DNA of 64,000 nucleotides from Mycobacterium simiae. GTDB lineage: Bacteria > Actinomycetota > Actinomycetes > Mycobacteriales > Mycobacteriaceae. The notes under the pieces are model-generated. The model saw nothing but the letters and a program-made list of their open reading frames with translations, made no database searches and had not been told where the DNA came from. The stretch is taken from assembly GCF_010727605.1 (NCBI RefSeq), contig NZ_AP022568.1, forward strand, positions 1,054,001 through 1,118,000, given 5' to 3'. Positions 1 to 8,845 of this stretch are shown here, piece by piece. Positions within the stretch are counted from its first letter, which is position 1. Every line of letters begins with the position of its first letter. Made by a program: the position numbers and the translations under genes.

Positions 1-1
1 C

Positions 2-700
2 GGCTTTGCCGAATACATGCCGGTCCAATATCGGCACGTCATCCCCGTCCCGGAACAGGACGGTCACGCACCGCAAACGCAGGCCCCGCTGACCGATGCC
101 GGCCTGACCCCTTACCGCGGCATGAAGAAGTTGCTGGCCGCCGGCAAACTCGGCGCCGGGCGCACGCTCGTCGTCAATGGCATCGGCGGTCTGGGCGGTT
201 ACGGGGTGCAGTACGCCAGGTTGCTCGGCGGTGGGGCAACGGTGGTGGCCTTCGCCCGCAACGACGACAAGCTCGCGGTTGCCCGGGAGAACGGCGCCCA
301 CTACACCGTCAACACCCGGGATAAGACCGCCGAACAGGTGCAAAACGAGCTGCAAGACCTGACCGGCCGCAGGGAAGTCGACGCAGTACTGGACTGCGCG
401 GGCGCCAAAGAATCACTGGAACTTGGGTTTTCGATTCTGGCTAGGGAAGGCGCGCTGACCTGCGTCGGCTTGATCGGGCAGAGCGCCCAAGTTCCCGTCT
501 TCCCCTTCGTCAGTGGTGAGAAGTCGTTCTCCGGGTCGTTCTGGGGCAATCACAACGATCTGACCGAAGTACTCGCGCTCGCCGGCCAGGGGCTGATCAA
601 GCATCACATCATTCCGGTCGATTTCGACGACATCAACGACAACCTGGAGGCATTGGGCCGCGGCGACATGGTGGGACGCGCCGTGCTCGTCTTCGACTAG
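2..700 (+). CDS. Zinc-type NAD(P)-dependent alcohol dehydrogenase, C-terminal part (cut by window edge)
   Basis: The reading frame is open to the window's left edge, so the N-terminal GroES-like catalytic domain with most zinc ligands lies outside. What remains is the MDR-superfamily Rossmann half. It has a glycine-rich nucleotide-binding turn (NGIGGLGGYGVQ, about 55-66 residues into the visible part), a mid-domain VDAVLDCAG strand-turn, and the C-terminal GRAVLVFD typical of MDR enzymes. It would oxidise alcohols or reduce aldehydes with NAD(P); the substrate cannot be read. An internal ATG at 17 is unlikely to be the true start because the upstream codons continue the protein sensibly. It ends about 150 bp before glgP with no sign of coupling. 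Confidence 0.85.
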   Translation, partial: GFAEYMPVQYRHVIPVPEQDGHAPQTQAPLTDAGLTPYRGMKKLLAAGKLGAGRTLVVNGIGGLGGYGVQYARLLGGGATVVAFARNDDKLAVARENGAHYTVNTRDKTAEQVQNELQDLTGRREVDAVLDCAGAKESLELGFSILAREGALTCVGLIGQSAQVPVFPFVSGEKSFSGSFWGNHNDLTEVLALAGQGLIKHHIIPVDFDDINDNLEALGRGDMVGRAVLVFD

Positions 701-853
701 GCAGGCCCGTCCCAAACCACAGTGCGCCAGCCCACACCCGACGATGGTCGACTACACCCCGAGCACGCATAGGCCGCTGCCCGATTCGCGAACCGAGCCG
801 GGCCGGGCGGATCGATGCGATACTGCCAGCACATCTACCGACTTAGGACACCT

Positions 854-3376
854 ATGACCGATCTCGATCAGAATCAGAACCCCTCGGACGGAGCGTCTGC
901 CAGCGTGCGCGTCGACTTGGTCGAACCCACCCGCACCGGCATGCAGGCCGCCGCGTTGCAGCGGGCAATCGCTGATCACCTGCGCTACTCGATCGGCCGA
1001 CCGGCCGCCGCGCTGCGCCCCGAGCACTACTACCGGGCGCTCGCGCTGGCCGTACGCGACCGGATGCAGGACCGCCGGGTGGCCTCGACACAGACGTCCC
1101 TCGACCTCGGCCGCAAGGTGACCTGCTACCTGTCGGCGGAGTTTCTAATGGGCCCCCAGCTGGGCAACAACTTGTTGAACCTGGGCATGGAGCGCGCTGC
1201 CCGGGCCGCGCTGGCGGCGATGGGCCAGAACTACGAAGAAGTATTGGCATGCGAGGAGGAGCCGGGACTGGGCAATGGCGGTCTGGGCAGGCTGGCCGCG
1301 TGCTATCTGGACTCGCTTGCCACCCTCGAGCGCCCGGCTATCGGCTACGGCATCCGTTATGAATTCGGCATTTTCGATCAAGAGATCCACGACGGCTGGC
1401 AGGTCGAGCAGACCGACAACTGGTTAGACAGCGGAAACCCTTGGGAGATCCCCAAACCCGACGTCAACTACCTGGTCAAGTGGGGTGGCCACGTCGAGCG
1501 CTACGCCGACGACATGGGACGCGAGCGCGCCCGGTGGGTACCGGGATTGCTGCTCAAGGGCGTCGCGTATGACACCCCGATCCAGGGCTACGGCGTCAAC
1601 ACCTGCAACGTCTTGACCCTGTGGAGCGCAAGGGCCGTCAAATCTCTTGCGTTGGACGCTTTCAACACCGGCGACTACTACAAAGCAGTCGAGGACGAAG
1701 TCACCTCGGAGACGGTCACCAAGGTGCTCTACCCCAATGACGAACCGGAAGCCGGCAAGCGGCTGCGCCTACTGCAACAGCACTTCTTCGTGTCCTGCTC
1801 GTTGCAGCACGTCCTGCACATCATGGACGACCTCGCCGACGTGTCGGTCCGGGAACTGCCCCAGCGATTCGCCCTCCAGCTCAACGACACTCACCCGTCG
1901 ATCGGGGTGGCCGAGCTGATGCGACTACTGCTGGACGAGCGGCTCCTGGAATGGGACGAGGCGTGGGAGATCACCGCCGCCACGTTCGGCTACACCAACC
2001 ACACCTTGTTGCCGGAGGCGCTGGAAACCTGGCCGCTGGAAATCTTCGGCGAGTCGCTGCCGCGCCATCTCGAGATCATCTACGAGATCAACCGGCGGTT
2101 CCTCAACGAGGTTCGCACCCGATTCCTCGGCGACGCCGACCGCGTCCGCCGGATGTCGCTGATCGGCGAGGACAACGGCAAGAACGTCCGGATGGCGCAC
2201 CTGGCCACCGTCGGCAGCCACGCCATCAACGGTGTCGCCGCGTTGCACACCGAGCTGCTCAAAGACAGTGTGCTCAAAGACTTTTACGAGATGTGGCCGG
2301 AACGGTTCAGCAACAAGACCAACGGTGTAACGCCGCGCCGCTTCCTGGCGCTGGCCAACCCAGGGTTGCGCGAGCTTTTGGACCGCACCGTCGGCGACGG
2401 CTGGCTGACCGATCTGCGACGGCTGCGTAACCTGGAGCCGTTCGTCGAAGACTCGTCATTCCGGGAGCAGTGGCGAGACATCAAGCGCAACAACAAGGCA
2501 CGGCTGGCCGCCTTTGTCCGTCAGGCAACAGGTGTGGACCTGAACCCGCAATGGATCTTCGACATTCAAGTAAAGCGCATCCACGAGTACAAGCGCCAGC
2601 ACCTCAACGTGCTGCATATCATCGCTCTCTACTACCGGCTCAAGCAGAATCCGGAACTCTCGATTCCTCCGCGGGCGTTCATTTTTGGCGGCAAAGCCGC
2701 TCCCGGTTACTTTCTAGCCAAGCGGATCATCAAGTTGATCAACGCCGTCGGCGAGACGATCAACAACGACCCGGAGGTCAACAAGTCGCTCAAGGTCGCG
2801 TTTATCCCGAACTTCAACGTACAGAACGCACATCTGATCTACCCCGCTGCCAACGTCTCCGAGCAGATCTCGACGGCGGGCAAGGAAGCGTCGGGCACCG
2901 GCAACATGAAGTTCATGATCAACGGCGCCCTCACGATCGGCACCCTCGACGGGGCCAACGTGGAGATTCGCGAGGAGGCCGGCGCGGAGAACTTCTTTCT
3001 ATTCGGTCTCACCGTCGATGAGGTGGAAGCGTTGAAGGCTGGGGGTTATCGCCCCGCGAACTACATCGACAGCAATGACGAGCTGCGCGCCGTGTTGGAT
3101 CTGATCGCCGACGGAACGTTCTCGCACGGTGACACCGAGGTGTTTCGGCCGCTGGTGGACAACCTGCGCTATGACGACCCGTTCCTGGTTTGTGCCGACT
3201 ACGCGTCCTATGTGGACTGCCAGGCGCGCGTGAGCGCCGCGTGGCAGGACGGGGAGTCGTGGACCAAGATGTCGATCCTCAATACCGCGCGCAGCGGCAA
3301 GTTCTCGTCAGATCGCGCTATCGCCGAATATTGCGACGACATCTGGAAGGTGTGGCCGCTGACCGTGACCCTGTGA
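854..3376 (+). CDS. glgP: Glycogen phosphorylase
   Basis: This 840-aa cytosolic enzyme cleaves alpha-1,4-glucan with phosphate to give glucose-1-phosphate. The PLP-lysine signature of the family (EASGTGNMKF followed by TIGTLDGANVEI) is intact, with the Schiff-base lysine near residue 686. The N-terminal region has the family stretch YLSAEFLMG and the glycine-rich EEPGLGNGGLGRLAACYLDS. Length fits bacterial glycogen/maltodextrin phosphorylases (800-860 aa). I chose ATG at 854 (MTDLDQNQ) over the in-frame ATG at 815, because the extra residues look like untranslated leader and the later start matches the usual N-terminus. Monocistronic here. The downstream pgmA at 34-35 kb could use its product, though the two are far apart. 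Confidence 0.95.
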   Translation: MTDLDQNQNPSDGASASVRVDLVEPTRTGMQAAALQRAIADHLRYSIGRPAAALRPEHYYRALALAVRDRMQDRRVASTQTSLDLGRKVTCYLSAEFLMGPQLGNNLLNLGMERAARAALAAMGQNYEEVLACEEEPGLGNGGLGRLAACYLDSLATLERPAIGYGIRYEFGIFDQEIHDGWQVEQTDNWLDSGNPWEIPKPDVNYLVKWGGHVERYADDMGRERARWVPGLLLKGVAYDTPIQGYGVNTCNVLTLWSARAVKSLALDAFNTGDYYKAVEDEVTSETVTKVLYPNDEPEAGKRLRLLQQHFFVSCSLQHVLHIMDDLADVSVRELPQRFALQLNDTHPSIGVAELMRLLLDERLLEWDEAWEITAATFGYTNHTLLPEALETWPLEIFGESLPRHLEIIYEINRRFLNEVRTRFLGDADRVRRMSLIGEDNGKNVRMAHLATVGSHAINGVAALHTELLKDSVLKDFYEMWPERFSNKTNGVTPRRFLALANPGLRELLDRTVGDGWLTDLRRLRNLEPFVEDSSFREQWRDIKRNNKARLAAFVRQATGVDLNPQWIFDIQVKRIHEYKRQHLNVLHIIALYYRLKQNPELSIPPRAFIFGGKAAPGYFLAKRIIKLINAVGETINNDPEVNKSLKVAFIPNFNVQNAHLIYPAANVSEQISTAGKEASGTGNMKFMINGALTIGTLDGANVEIREEAGAENFFLFGLTVDEVEALKAGGYRPANYIDSNDELRAVLDLIADGTFSHGDTEVFRPLVDNLRYDDPFLVCADYASYVDCQARVSAAWQDGESWTKMSILNTARSGKFSSDRAIAEYCDDIWKVWPLTVTL

Positions 3377-3422
3377 GGCGCGGCCAGCTCGATCGCCGGC
3401 GGCGCGGCCGCGAATCGCGGTG

Positions 3423-3683
3423 TTAGCGGGTCTCTTTCGTGACGTAGACGATGATGTAGCCCATCGGGATTCCGGTACGGGCGGCGATGCATTCCCGGGC
3501 CACCTGGTCGACCGTTGCACGGCGACTGGCGCGGGCCATGGCGGCGATCTCCGGAATTCGGATGAGCCACCCGTCGGTCTCGCGGGTGATCTCGACGTCG
3601 AAGCACTGACCGACCTTGGGAAAGGTCACACGGGAAGAGCTGCGCGGCGACTGCACCCGTCGCAGAGTGGACTGAATAAGCAT
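3423..3683 (-). CDS. Small conserved hypothetical protein, HicB-like fold possible
   Basis: This 86-aa soluble protein has a beta-rich core (CFDVEITRETDGWLIRIPEI) followed by a helix (ATVDQVARECIAARTGI). That order, strand pair then helix, and the DGWLIRIPE strand recall the HicB/UPF0150 fold, but no HicA partner is adjacent and no DNA-binding tail is visible, so an antitoxin role is not supported. ATG at 3683 is preferred because AGGAAAAG lies just upstream; a TTG at 3704 would add seven residues. It stands alone, convergent with glgP. Confidence 0.6.
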   Translation of the reverse strand: MLIQSTLRRVQSPRSSSRVTFPKVGQCFDVEITRETDGWLIRIPEIAAMARASRRATVDQVARECIAARTGIPMGYIIVYVTKETR

Positions 3684-3802
3684 CTGCTTTTCCTGAGTCG
3701 ACAATGAGCCGCGGGCAAGAATAATGCGAACTGGGGCAAAACACCTAATCCGCAGGCAGAGTGCGAGCCTCGGTTGTGATACGACCGTTGCGCTTCCGTA
3801 GC

Positions 3803-4609
3803 TCAGCGATATCCGGGCAGATCAGGCACCCCGCTGGCGGTCAGCCAGCCCCCGCCGTCGACCACCAGCACCGCACCGGTCACGTAAGAAGCGGCGTCGC
3901 TGGCCAAGTACAGCACCGCTTCGGCAATCTCGGTGGTTGAGCCGGGACGCCGCAGCGGGTTCTGGATCGCCCGGTGTTGCTTGTCGCCGGCGATTCGGCG
4001 CACGCCCTCGGTACCCGACATTGCGCCGGGGGCAACCACATTGACGCGGACCCCGTCGGGGCCCCACTCGATCGCGCAGGCGCGGCTGAACGCGTCGACC
4101 CCGGCCTTGGCCGAAACGACGTGTGCCTGCAACGCCATGCCGCGGTATTGGATCGCCGCGCTGATGTTCACCACGGAACCGCCATGTTCGCGCAGCCAAA
4201 GGTCGTATGCCGCTTTGGATACGTTGAACGTGCCGACCAGGTCGATGTCGACGACCGCCTTGAATCCATTGGGGCTGAGTTCACTGATCGGCACCGGAAA
4301 GTTTCCAGCGGCGTTGTTGATTACCACGTCGAGTCGCCCAAAGGCGCTCAGCACCTGCTCGACGACGGCAGTGACCTCTTCGGCCCGCCGGACATCGCAG
4401 ACACCGTAGACCGCCTCGATCCCCTCGCCGCGCAGGGTCTCAACCGCGGCTTGCAGATTGGGCTCTTTGCGGCTGCAGATCGCCACCCGAGCGCCATGGC
4501 TGCCCAGAACCCGGGCAACCTCCAGACCGAGGCCCGTTGCGCCGCCGGTAATCAGCGCCACCTGCCCCTGCAACAGATCGGTCCGGAACGGACTCGGCCG
4601 GACACTCAC
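3803..4609 (-). CDS. SDR-family oxidoreductase, 2,4-dienoyl-CoA reductase-like
   Basis: This 268-aa Rossmann protein has the SDR cofactor loop TGGATGLG near residue 21 and the motif NNAAGNF, which is characteristic of 2,4-dienoyl-CoA reductases rather than the usual NNAG. The usual YxxxK is replaced by HVVSAKAGVDAFSRACAIEWG, again as in the DECR branch, where the catalytic tyrosine sits elsewhere. The stretch APGAMSGTEG also matches that branch. The expected reaction is NADPH-dependent reduction of 2,4-dienoyl-CoA during breakdown of polyunsaturated acyl-CoAs (family knowledge). Its ATG overlaps the stop of the CitE-like gene (ATGA at 4606-4609), so the two are translationally coupled and probably act on related acyl-CoA intermediates. 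Confidence 0.85.
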   Translation of the reverse strand: MSVRPSPFRTDLLQGQVALITGGATGLGLEVARVLGSHGARVAICSRKEPNLQAAVETLRGEGIEAVYGVCDVRRAEEVTAVVEQVLSAFGRLDVVINNAAGNFPVPISELSPNGFKAVVDIDLVGTFNVSKAAYDLWLREHGGSVVNISAAIQYRGMALQAHVVSAKAGVDAFSRACAIEWGPDGVRVNVVAPGAMSGTEGVRRIAGDKQHRAIQNPLRRPGSTTEIAEAVLYLASDAASYVTGAVLVVDGGGWLTASGVPDLPGYR

Positions 4610-5484
4610 GGGGATTCCAGCTGGGAGATGAGGTCGGCCAGGCCCAGGATTCGCTGGGCGTCGCGCACGTGCAGGCTTTCGATCATGCGGCCGTCCACGG
4701 TGATGACGCTGGCCCCCGCCGCCTGCGCCTCCTGGTAGGCCGACACGATTCGGCGCGCGTCGGCCAACTCCTTCTCCGACGGGCCGAACAGTTCATTCGC
4801 GGGCCCAACCTGGCCAGGATGGATCAAGGTCTTGCCATCAAAGCCCATTTCGCGACCCTGCGCAGCCTCGGCCCGGAACCCCGCCTCGTCGTCGATCGCG
4901 TTGTAAACACCGTCCAAGATGGACTTACCGGCCGCTCGGGCGCCCAGCACCGCCCACGACAACGCCGGTGCAACCGGCGCGCGTCCCGGCACGTGCCGTC
5001 CGTGCAGATCGTTCACCAGATCATTGGTTCCGACCACCAGCACCGTCAACCGCTCGCTGGCGGAGGCGATCTCCTCCGCCCGCAAGATAGCCCGCGGTGT
5101 TTCGATCATTGCCCACAGCTGTAACGACCGCGGTGCGCCGAGCCGGTCGAGCGTGTTCGCCAGCGCCTCAACCTCGTGTCCCGTCTCCACCTTCGGCACC
5201 AGCACCGCGTCAGCGGCCGAGGCGGCCACCGCCGTCAGATCGTCGTCATGCCAGTCGGTCCCGGCGCCGTTGATGCGCACCACGACCTCCCGGGGCCGGT
5301 ATCCCGCCGAGGCGACCGCGCTGCACACCCTGGCTCTCGACTCGGCCTTCGCATCCGGTCCGACGGCGTCCTCGAGGTCGAAAATCAGCACGTCGGCCGG
5401 TAAGGACTTCGCCTTTTCGAGTGCTCGATCTTTGTTACCGGGCAAGTAGAGCGCGGATCGGCGCGGCCGCGGCGTCGGTGCCAT
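4606..5484 (-). CDS. HpcH/HpaI aldolase family, CitE-like CoA-ester lyase
   Basis: This 292-aa TIM-barrel lyase begins with RSALYLPGNKDRALEKA and carries LIFDLEDAVGPDAK near residues 34-47, where the acidic residues help bind Mg2+. Family features WAMIETPRAI, LVVGTNDL and GFDGKTLIHPGQV follow in order. Stand-alone CitE-like proteins of mycobacteria cleave or form 3-hydroxyacyl-CoA esters such as malyl- or citramalyl-CoA (established for the family); the substrate here is not determined. No citrate lyase alpha or gamma genes lie nearby, so it is not a citrate lyase subunit. First gene of a two-gene unit with the coupled dienoyl-CoA-reductase-like SDR. Confidence 0.88.
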   Translation of the reverse strand: MAPTPRPRRSALYLPGNKDRALEKAKSLPADVLIFDLEDAVGPDAKAESRARVCSAVASAGYRPREVVVRINGAGTDWHDDDLTAVAASAADAVLVPKVETGHEVEALANTLDRLGAPRSLQLWAMIETPRAILRAEEIASASERLTVLVVGTNDLVNDLHGRHVPGRAPVAPALSWAVLGARAAGKSILDGVYNAIDDEAGFRAEAAQGREMGFDGKTLIHPGQVGPANELFGPSEKELADARRIVSAYQEAQAAGASVITVDGRMIESLHVRDAQRILGLADLISQLESP

Positions 5485-5681
5485 GCCGATAGCGTAGAGG
5501 AGCTCACTCCCGTCGAATCCTCGGTGGCAATAATCGGGGTGCTCCGTGCGGAATCGTCGTGATTTTCGCGGATATATCGCGCAATTGCCACCATCCTCAA
5601 ATCGGTCCGTGGCAAACGGCGCGGCGAGGTTTATGCTGATATTCGCGGCATAGTGCCGACCGCAAAGAGTTAGGTCGAAGC

Positions 5682-5867
5682 ATGAGCACGGAAAAAATCA
5701 ACCGCGGCATCCTGCTCACCATTGTGGCGATCGGAACCATCGCCTACATCGCCCTCTACGACCATGCCTCATCCAACTTCAGGCTGTACGTGCCGCTGTG
5801 CGTAGCGGCCTTGTTGGGACTGGTCGTCGCGGACGCGGTGAGCGGTCACAAGCCCCGCAGGCACTGA
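5682..5867 (+). CDS. Small two-helix membrane protein, unknown
   Basis: This 61-aa protein consists almost entirely of two hydrophobic segments (about residues 8-25 and 31-52) joined by a short polar turn, DHASSNF, with a basic tail GHKPRRH. The predicted topology is two membrane helices with the positively charged C-terminus in the cytoplasm. I do not recognise a family. The preceding 200 bp (5485-5681) hold no gene and presumably the promoters of this gene and the divergent CitE-like gene. Confidence 0.55.
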   Translation: MSTEKINRGILLTIVAIGTIAYIALYDHASSNFRLYVPLCVAALLGLVVADAVSGHKPRRH

Positions 5868-5880
5868 GCCTGCCCTGGTC

Positions 5881-6789
5881 GTGTCGTCCGATCACGTCAC
5901 CGGGAAGTTTCGGCGTGGCCGGGGTGTTGTCCGATCCGTGGCACCAACGGGCTTTCACGAGGGAGAAGTCGCGGTGCAACGGCGTGCCGGCGTCGAAGCC
6001 ACCGCAAAACGACTGGAGAATATGCTGCGTGCAAACCGCATATCCGCGGGCGCTACACAATTTCTTTCCACGCAGCGTTTCGCCGCGCTGACCGGACGCG
6101 ATCACGCGGGGGTGCTGTGGATCTCCCCGGTGGCCGGGCCGCCGGGCTTCTTGCGCGGCGCCGATGACATCGTGCAGATTTCACAGGCCCCGCGGGATGG
6201 GGATCCGCTGCACCGAATTACGGCCGGCCAACAGGTCGGGTTGGTCGCCATCGATTTCGCTACCCGGCGGCGGATGCGCGTCAACGGCACCCTGCTCGTC
6301 AACGGCGACACCGGCATGTCGATCCGGGTCGACCAGGCCTACGGGAACTGCCCCCAGTACATCCACCGTCGCCATATCAACGTCCCCGCGATCGCCAACC
6401 CGTTCGGCGCATCAAGGCATGCAGCGACTTTGAGCGCGGCTGAGCAGGCGATGATCGCGACCGCGGATACGTTCTTCCTGGGCACCACGCACCCGAGCCG
6501 GGGCAGCGATGCATCGCACCGAGGAGGCACCGCCGGATTCGTGAAAGTCGACTCCCCCACCAGGCTGTGGTGGCCGGACTACCCGGGTAATAACATGTTC
6601 AACAGCCTGGGCAACTTGACGGTCGACAACGAGGCAGCTCTGCTGTTCGTCAACTTCGCCACCGGCGCCAGCATCCAGCTGTCCGGATCCGCCCAAGTGC
6701 AGTGGAGTATCCCCGAAGCCGACGATGGCGCGGGACGGGGTGTCGTGTTCGAGGTCGACGATGTCGTCACGTCGTCATCGGCGGGGTAA
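5881..6789 (+). CDS. Pyridoxamine 5'-phosphate oxidase-fold (FMN-binding split-barrel) protein
   Basis: This 302-aa protein resembles the PPOX-class family often annotated as pyridoxamine 5'-phosphate oxidase-related. The N-terminal FHEGEVAVQRRAGV and the paired barrel strands LWISPVAGPPGFL and TRLWWPDYPGNNMFNSLGNL are typical, and the second half repeats the split-barrel pattern. Such proteins bind FMN or F420; the substrate is unknown. The start is uncertain: GTG 5881 gives the longest frame, while GTG 5938 would begin just before the conserved FHEGE. It follows the small membrane protein by 13 bp and may be co-transcribed with it. Confidence 0.75.
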   Translation: MSSDHVTGKFRRGRGVVRSVAPTGFHEGEVAVQRRAGVEATAKRLENMLRANRISAGATQFLSTQRFAALTGRDHAGVLWISPVAGPPGFLRGADDIVQISQAPRDGDPLHRITAGQQVGLVAIDFATRRRMRVNGTLLVNGDTGMSIRVDQAYGNCPQYIHRRHINVPAIANPFGASRHAATLSAAEQAMIATADTFFLGTTHPSRGSDASHRGGTAGFVKVDSPTRLWWPDYPGNNMFNSLGNLTVDNEAALLFVNFATGASIQLSGSAQVQWSIPEADDGAGRGVVFEVDDVVTSSSAG

Positions 6790-7429
6790 CTCTGCACACC
6801 TCGGCTTTTCGCGGCGGACGCGGCACGAAGGCAAGCCACCCACCCCCTCGTTGCTTGAACATTCGGTAACGCCGGTCCCACATGCGACAGACCCGGAAAC
6901 GCAAAAATTCAATGTGCGGTCAGCCGCACCGCTCACAGCACGGCCACGACGGCTATGAGCTAGAACCGCAGTCGGTCAACCGTCGGTGTCGGAGCAGCTC
7001 GAACGCGAAACGCCGGACTGAGCACGAAGACCACCAAGGTTGCGAGCGTGTCGGCGATCGGGGTGTCCAGCCGCGGAGCTGACCCGTGGGTGGGGCCCAT
7101 GTCAGCCCTGGCGCGAGCCAAATCGGGTGGGCCGCCGTGGCCAGACACAGCGACCCCGCCTTGCTCGCCGTCGTCATCCTCAGAGCTCAGCGAGGCTGTG
7201 TCTATCAGTGATGTAGATCTCAGACCGGCGCGGGTCTCGAATCAGCCTGATTGCGAGATCTTGCGCGCGAGTAGCCATTTGGTTCACCCGTCAAGCGGAC
7301 ACGGGATTGTTTAGCGAGTGTTCATCCGGCCGGACCTTGGTCTGCACGAATTGCACAGTCACGTTAGGGTCGTCACGTTATCGAGCGGGGGGTGGCGTCG
7401 CTCATTGTCGGCATGAAGGGCGTGCGGGC
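6790..7429. other. Long non-coding stretch upstream of the PapA-like gene
   Basis: About 640 bp with no convincing gene on either strand. A minus-strand frame (6960-7148) has a short hydrophobic run but no start signal or family resemblance. The last 150 bp presumably hold the promoter of the acyltransferase unit; no clear -10/-35 pair could be picked by eye. Confidence 0.5.
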
Positions 7430-8824
7430 GTGTTCTTGGGCACAGTTGACGACTGGACGGCTGAGGGCGAGGTCGTGTCCTGGTGCCCCACCGCGTCGAC
7501 GTACGCCTGCGCGGCCGCAGCATACCCACACCCCGCACCGGTGAGTTACCAGCAGTCGCAACATCTTCACTACTACCGGCGTCAGGTCGGCCTCGGCCGC
7601 GATATTCCACGGTTGTGCATCGGAGCGTGGGAAATCGGAGGCACCTGCGATATCGACGCGATGACGCAGGCGGTCAACGGCCACGTGCGCCGCCACGACA
7701 CCTATCACGACCGGTTCTCTTTCTGCGACAACGACGAAATCCATCGCTACGTGATCGCAGAGCCGGAGGCGATCACCTTAGCGCCCAAGGATCTCGGTCG
7801 GATGGAGGCGGCGCAGATCCGAAAACTGTTGCTGAACACTCCGGATCCGATGCAATGGGATTGCTTCACGTTCGGCGTGATTCAGGGGAACGGCCACTTC
7901 ACCGTCTTGATTGCGATCGACCACCTGCGAGCCGACGGGATGTCGGCCGGTGTGATTTTCCTCGACATCCAGACGATGTACTTCAGCGCGCTGCAGAGCG
8001 GGGAGGCGACACTGATACCCGCGGCCAGTTACCGCGAGTACAGCGCGAAACAACGTGCGTACACCGCCGGCCTGGATGAGGCCTCTCCCGAAATTCAGTC
8101 CTGGCGCGACTTCGTCGCCGCGAACGACGGTGCGCTGCCCCAGTTCCCGTTGGAGCTTGGTGACGCGACCCCGGACACGCCGGGCGCCATCGACGTGTTC
8201 GACCTCATCGATGCCGATCAGGGCCGACGTTTCGAGGCGGCGTGCCGAGCGGCCGGCGCGCGATTCAGCGGCGGTGTGTTCGCCTGCGCGGCCCTGGCCG
8301 AGCATCGATTGACCGGCGCCGCGACGTACTTCGGCCTCACGCCGTTCGACAATCGCCGCGAGCCCGCCCACGCCCTCACGGTCGGTTGGCTGGCGAGTTT
8401 CGTCCCGTTGACGATTCCCACCGCGGACGCCTCGTTCCAGGAGGTTGTCCGGGCCGCACAGGCGTCGTTCGACACCAACGCCGCCCTCGGCGGGGTGCCG
8501 TTCTATCACCTGCTCGAGACGCCGGACGGATCGTCGGGTGGCATCTCGGTTCCCGAACGTCCCGTCCCGATGCTGTCCTACATCGACATTCGCAAGCTGC
8601 CCTTTGGGGACGACTACAACGATCTGCGGGCCGGCATCTGGGGTGATAACCGGCTGCCGGAGACGGTGTGCATGTGGGTCAATCGCATGCACGGCAAAAC
8701 GCAGGTGGTGGTCGCCTACCCGGGCACCGAATTGGCCCGCAGTTCCGTTCGCCGCTATGTCGAGGCGATGCGAGCCGAGTTCGTCCGCGTATGCGACAGC
8801 GACCAGCCGCACACCGATGGCTGA
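7430..8824 (+). CDS. PapA-family acyltransferase (PapA1/PapA2/PapA3-like)
   Basis: This 464-aa condensation-fold acyltransferase matches the mycobacterial Pap family: the N-terminal VSYQQSQHLHYYRRQ, the MQWDCFTFGVIQ block and the active-site motif DHLRADG (HxxxDG) near residues 163-169. In that family the His is the general base that moves an acyl chain from a CoA or carrier-protein thioester to a sugar or lipid hydroxyl. Length agrees with PapA2/PapA3 (about 470 aa). GTG 7430 (MFLGTVDDW) is preferred because the family begins there; the open frame reaches back to 7307. It is followed closely by a second acyltransferase-fold gene and a membrane protein, a grouping typical of cell-envelope glycolipid loci. 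The acceptor is not known. Confidence 0.88.
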   Translation: MFLGTVDDWTAEGEVVSWCPTASTYACAAAAYPHPAPVSYQQSQHLHYYRRQVGLGRDIPRLCIGAWEIGGTCDIDAMTQAVNGHVRRHDTYHDRFSFCDNDEIHRYVIAEPEAITLAPKDLGRMEAAQIRKLLLNTPDPMQWDCFTFGVIQGNGHFTVLIAIDHLRADGMSAGVIFLDIQTMYFSALQSGEATLIPAASYREYSAKQRAYTAGLDEASPEIQSWRDFVAANDGALPQFPLELGDATPDTPGAIDVFDLIDADQGRRFEAACRAAGARFSGGVFACAALAEHRLTGAATYFGLTPFDNRREPAHALTVGWLASFVPLTIPTADASFQEVVRAAQASFDTNAALGGVPFYHLLETPDGSSGGISVPERPVPMLSYIDIRKLPFGDDYNDLRAGIWGDNRLPETVCMWVNRMHGKTQVVVAYPGTELARSSVRRYVEAMRAEFVRVCDSDQPHTDG

Positions 8825-8845
8825 GGAAGGCACGGCCGGCGCGGG

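Noticed and set aside
3423..3704. HicAB toxin-antitoxin system
   Set aside because: Only a HicB-like strand-helix pattern is visible; there is no HicA-type gene on either side.
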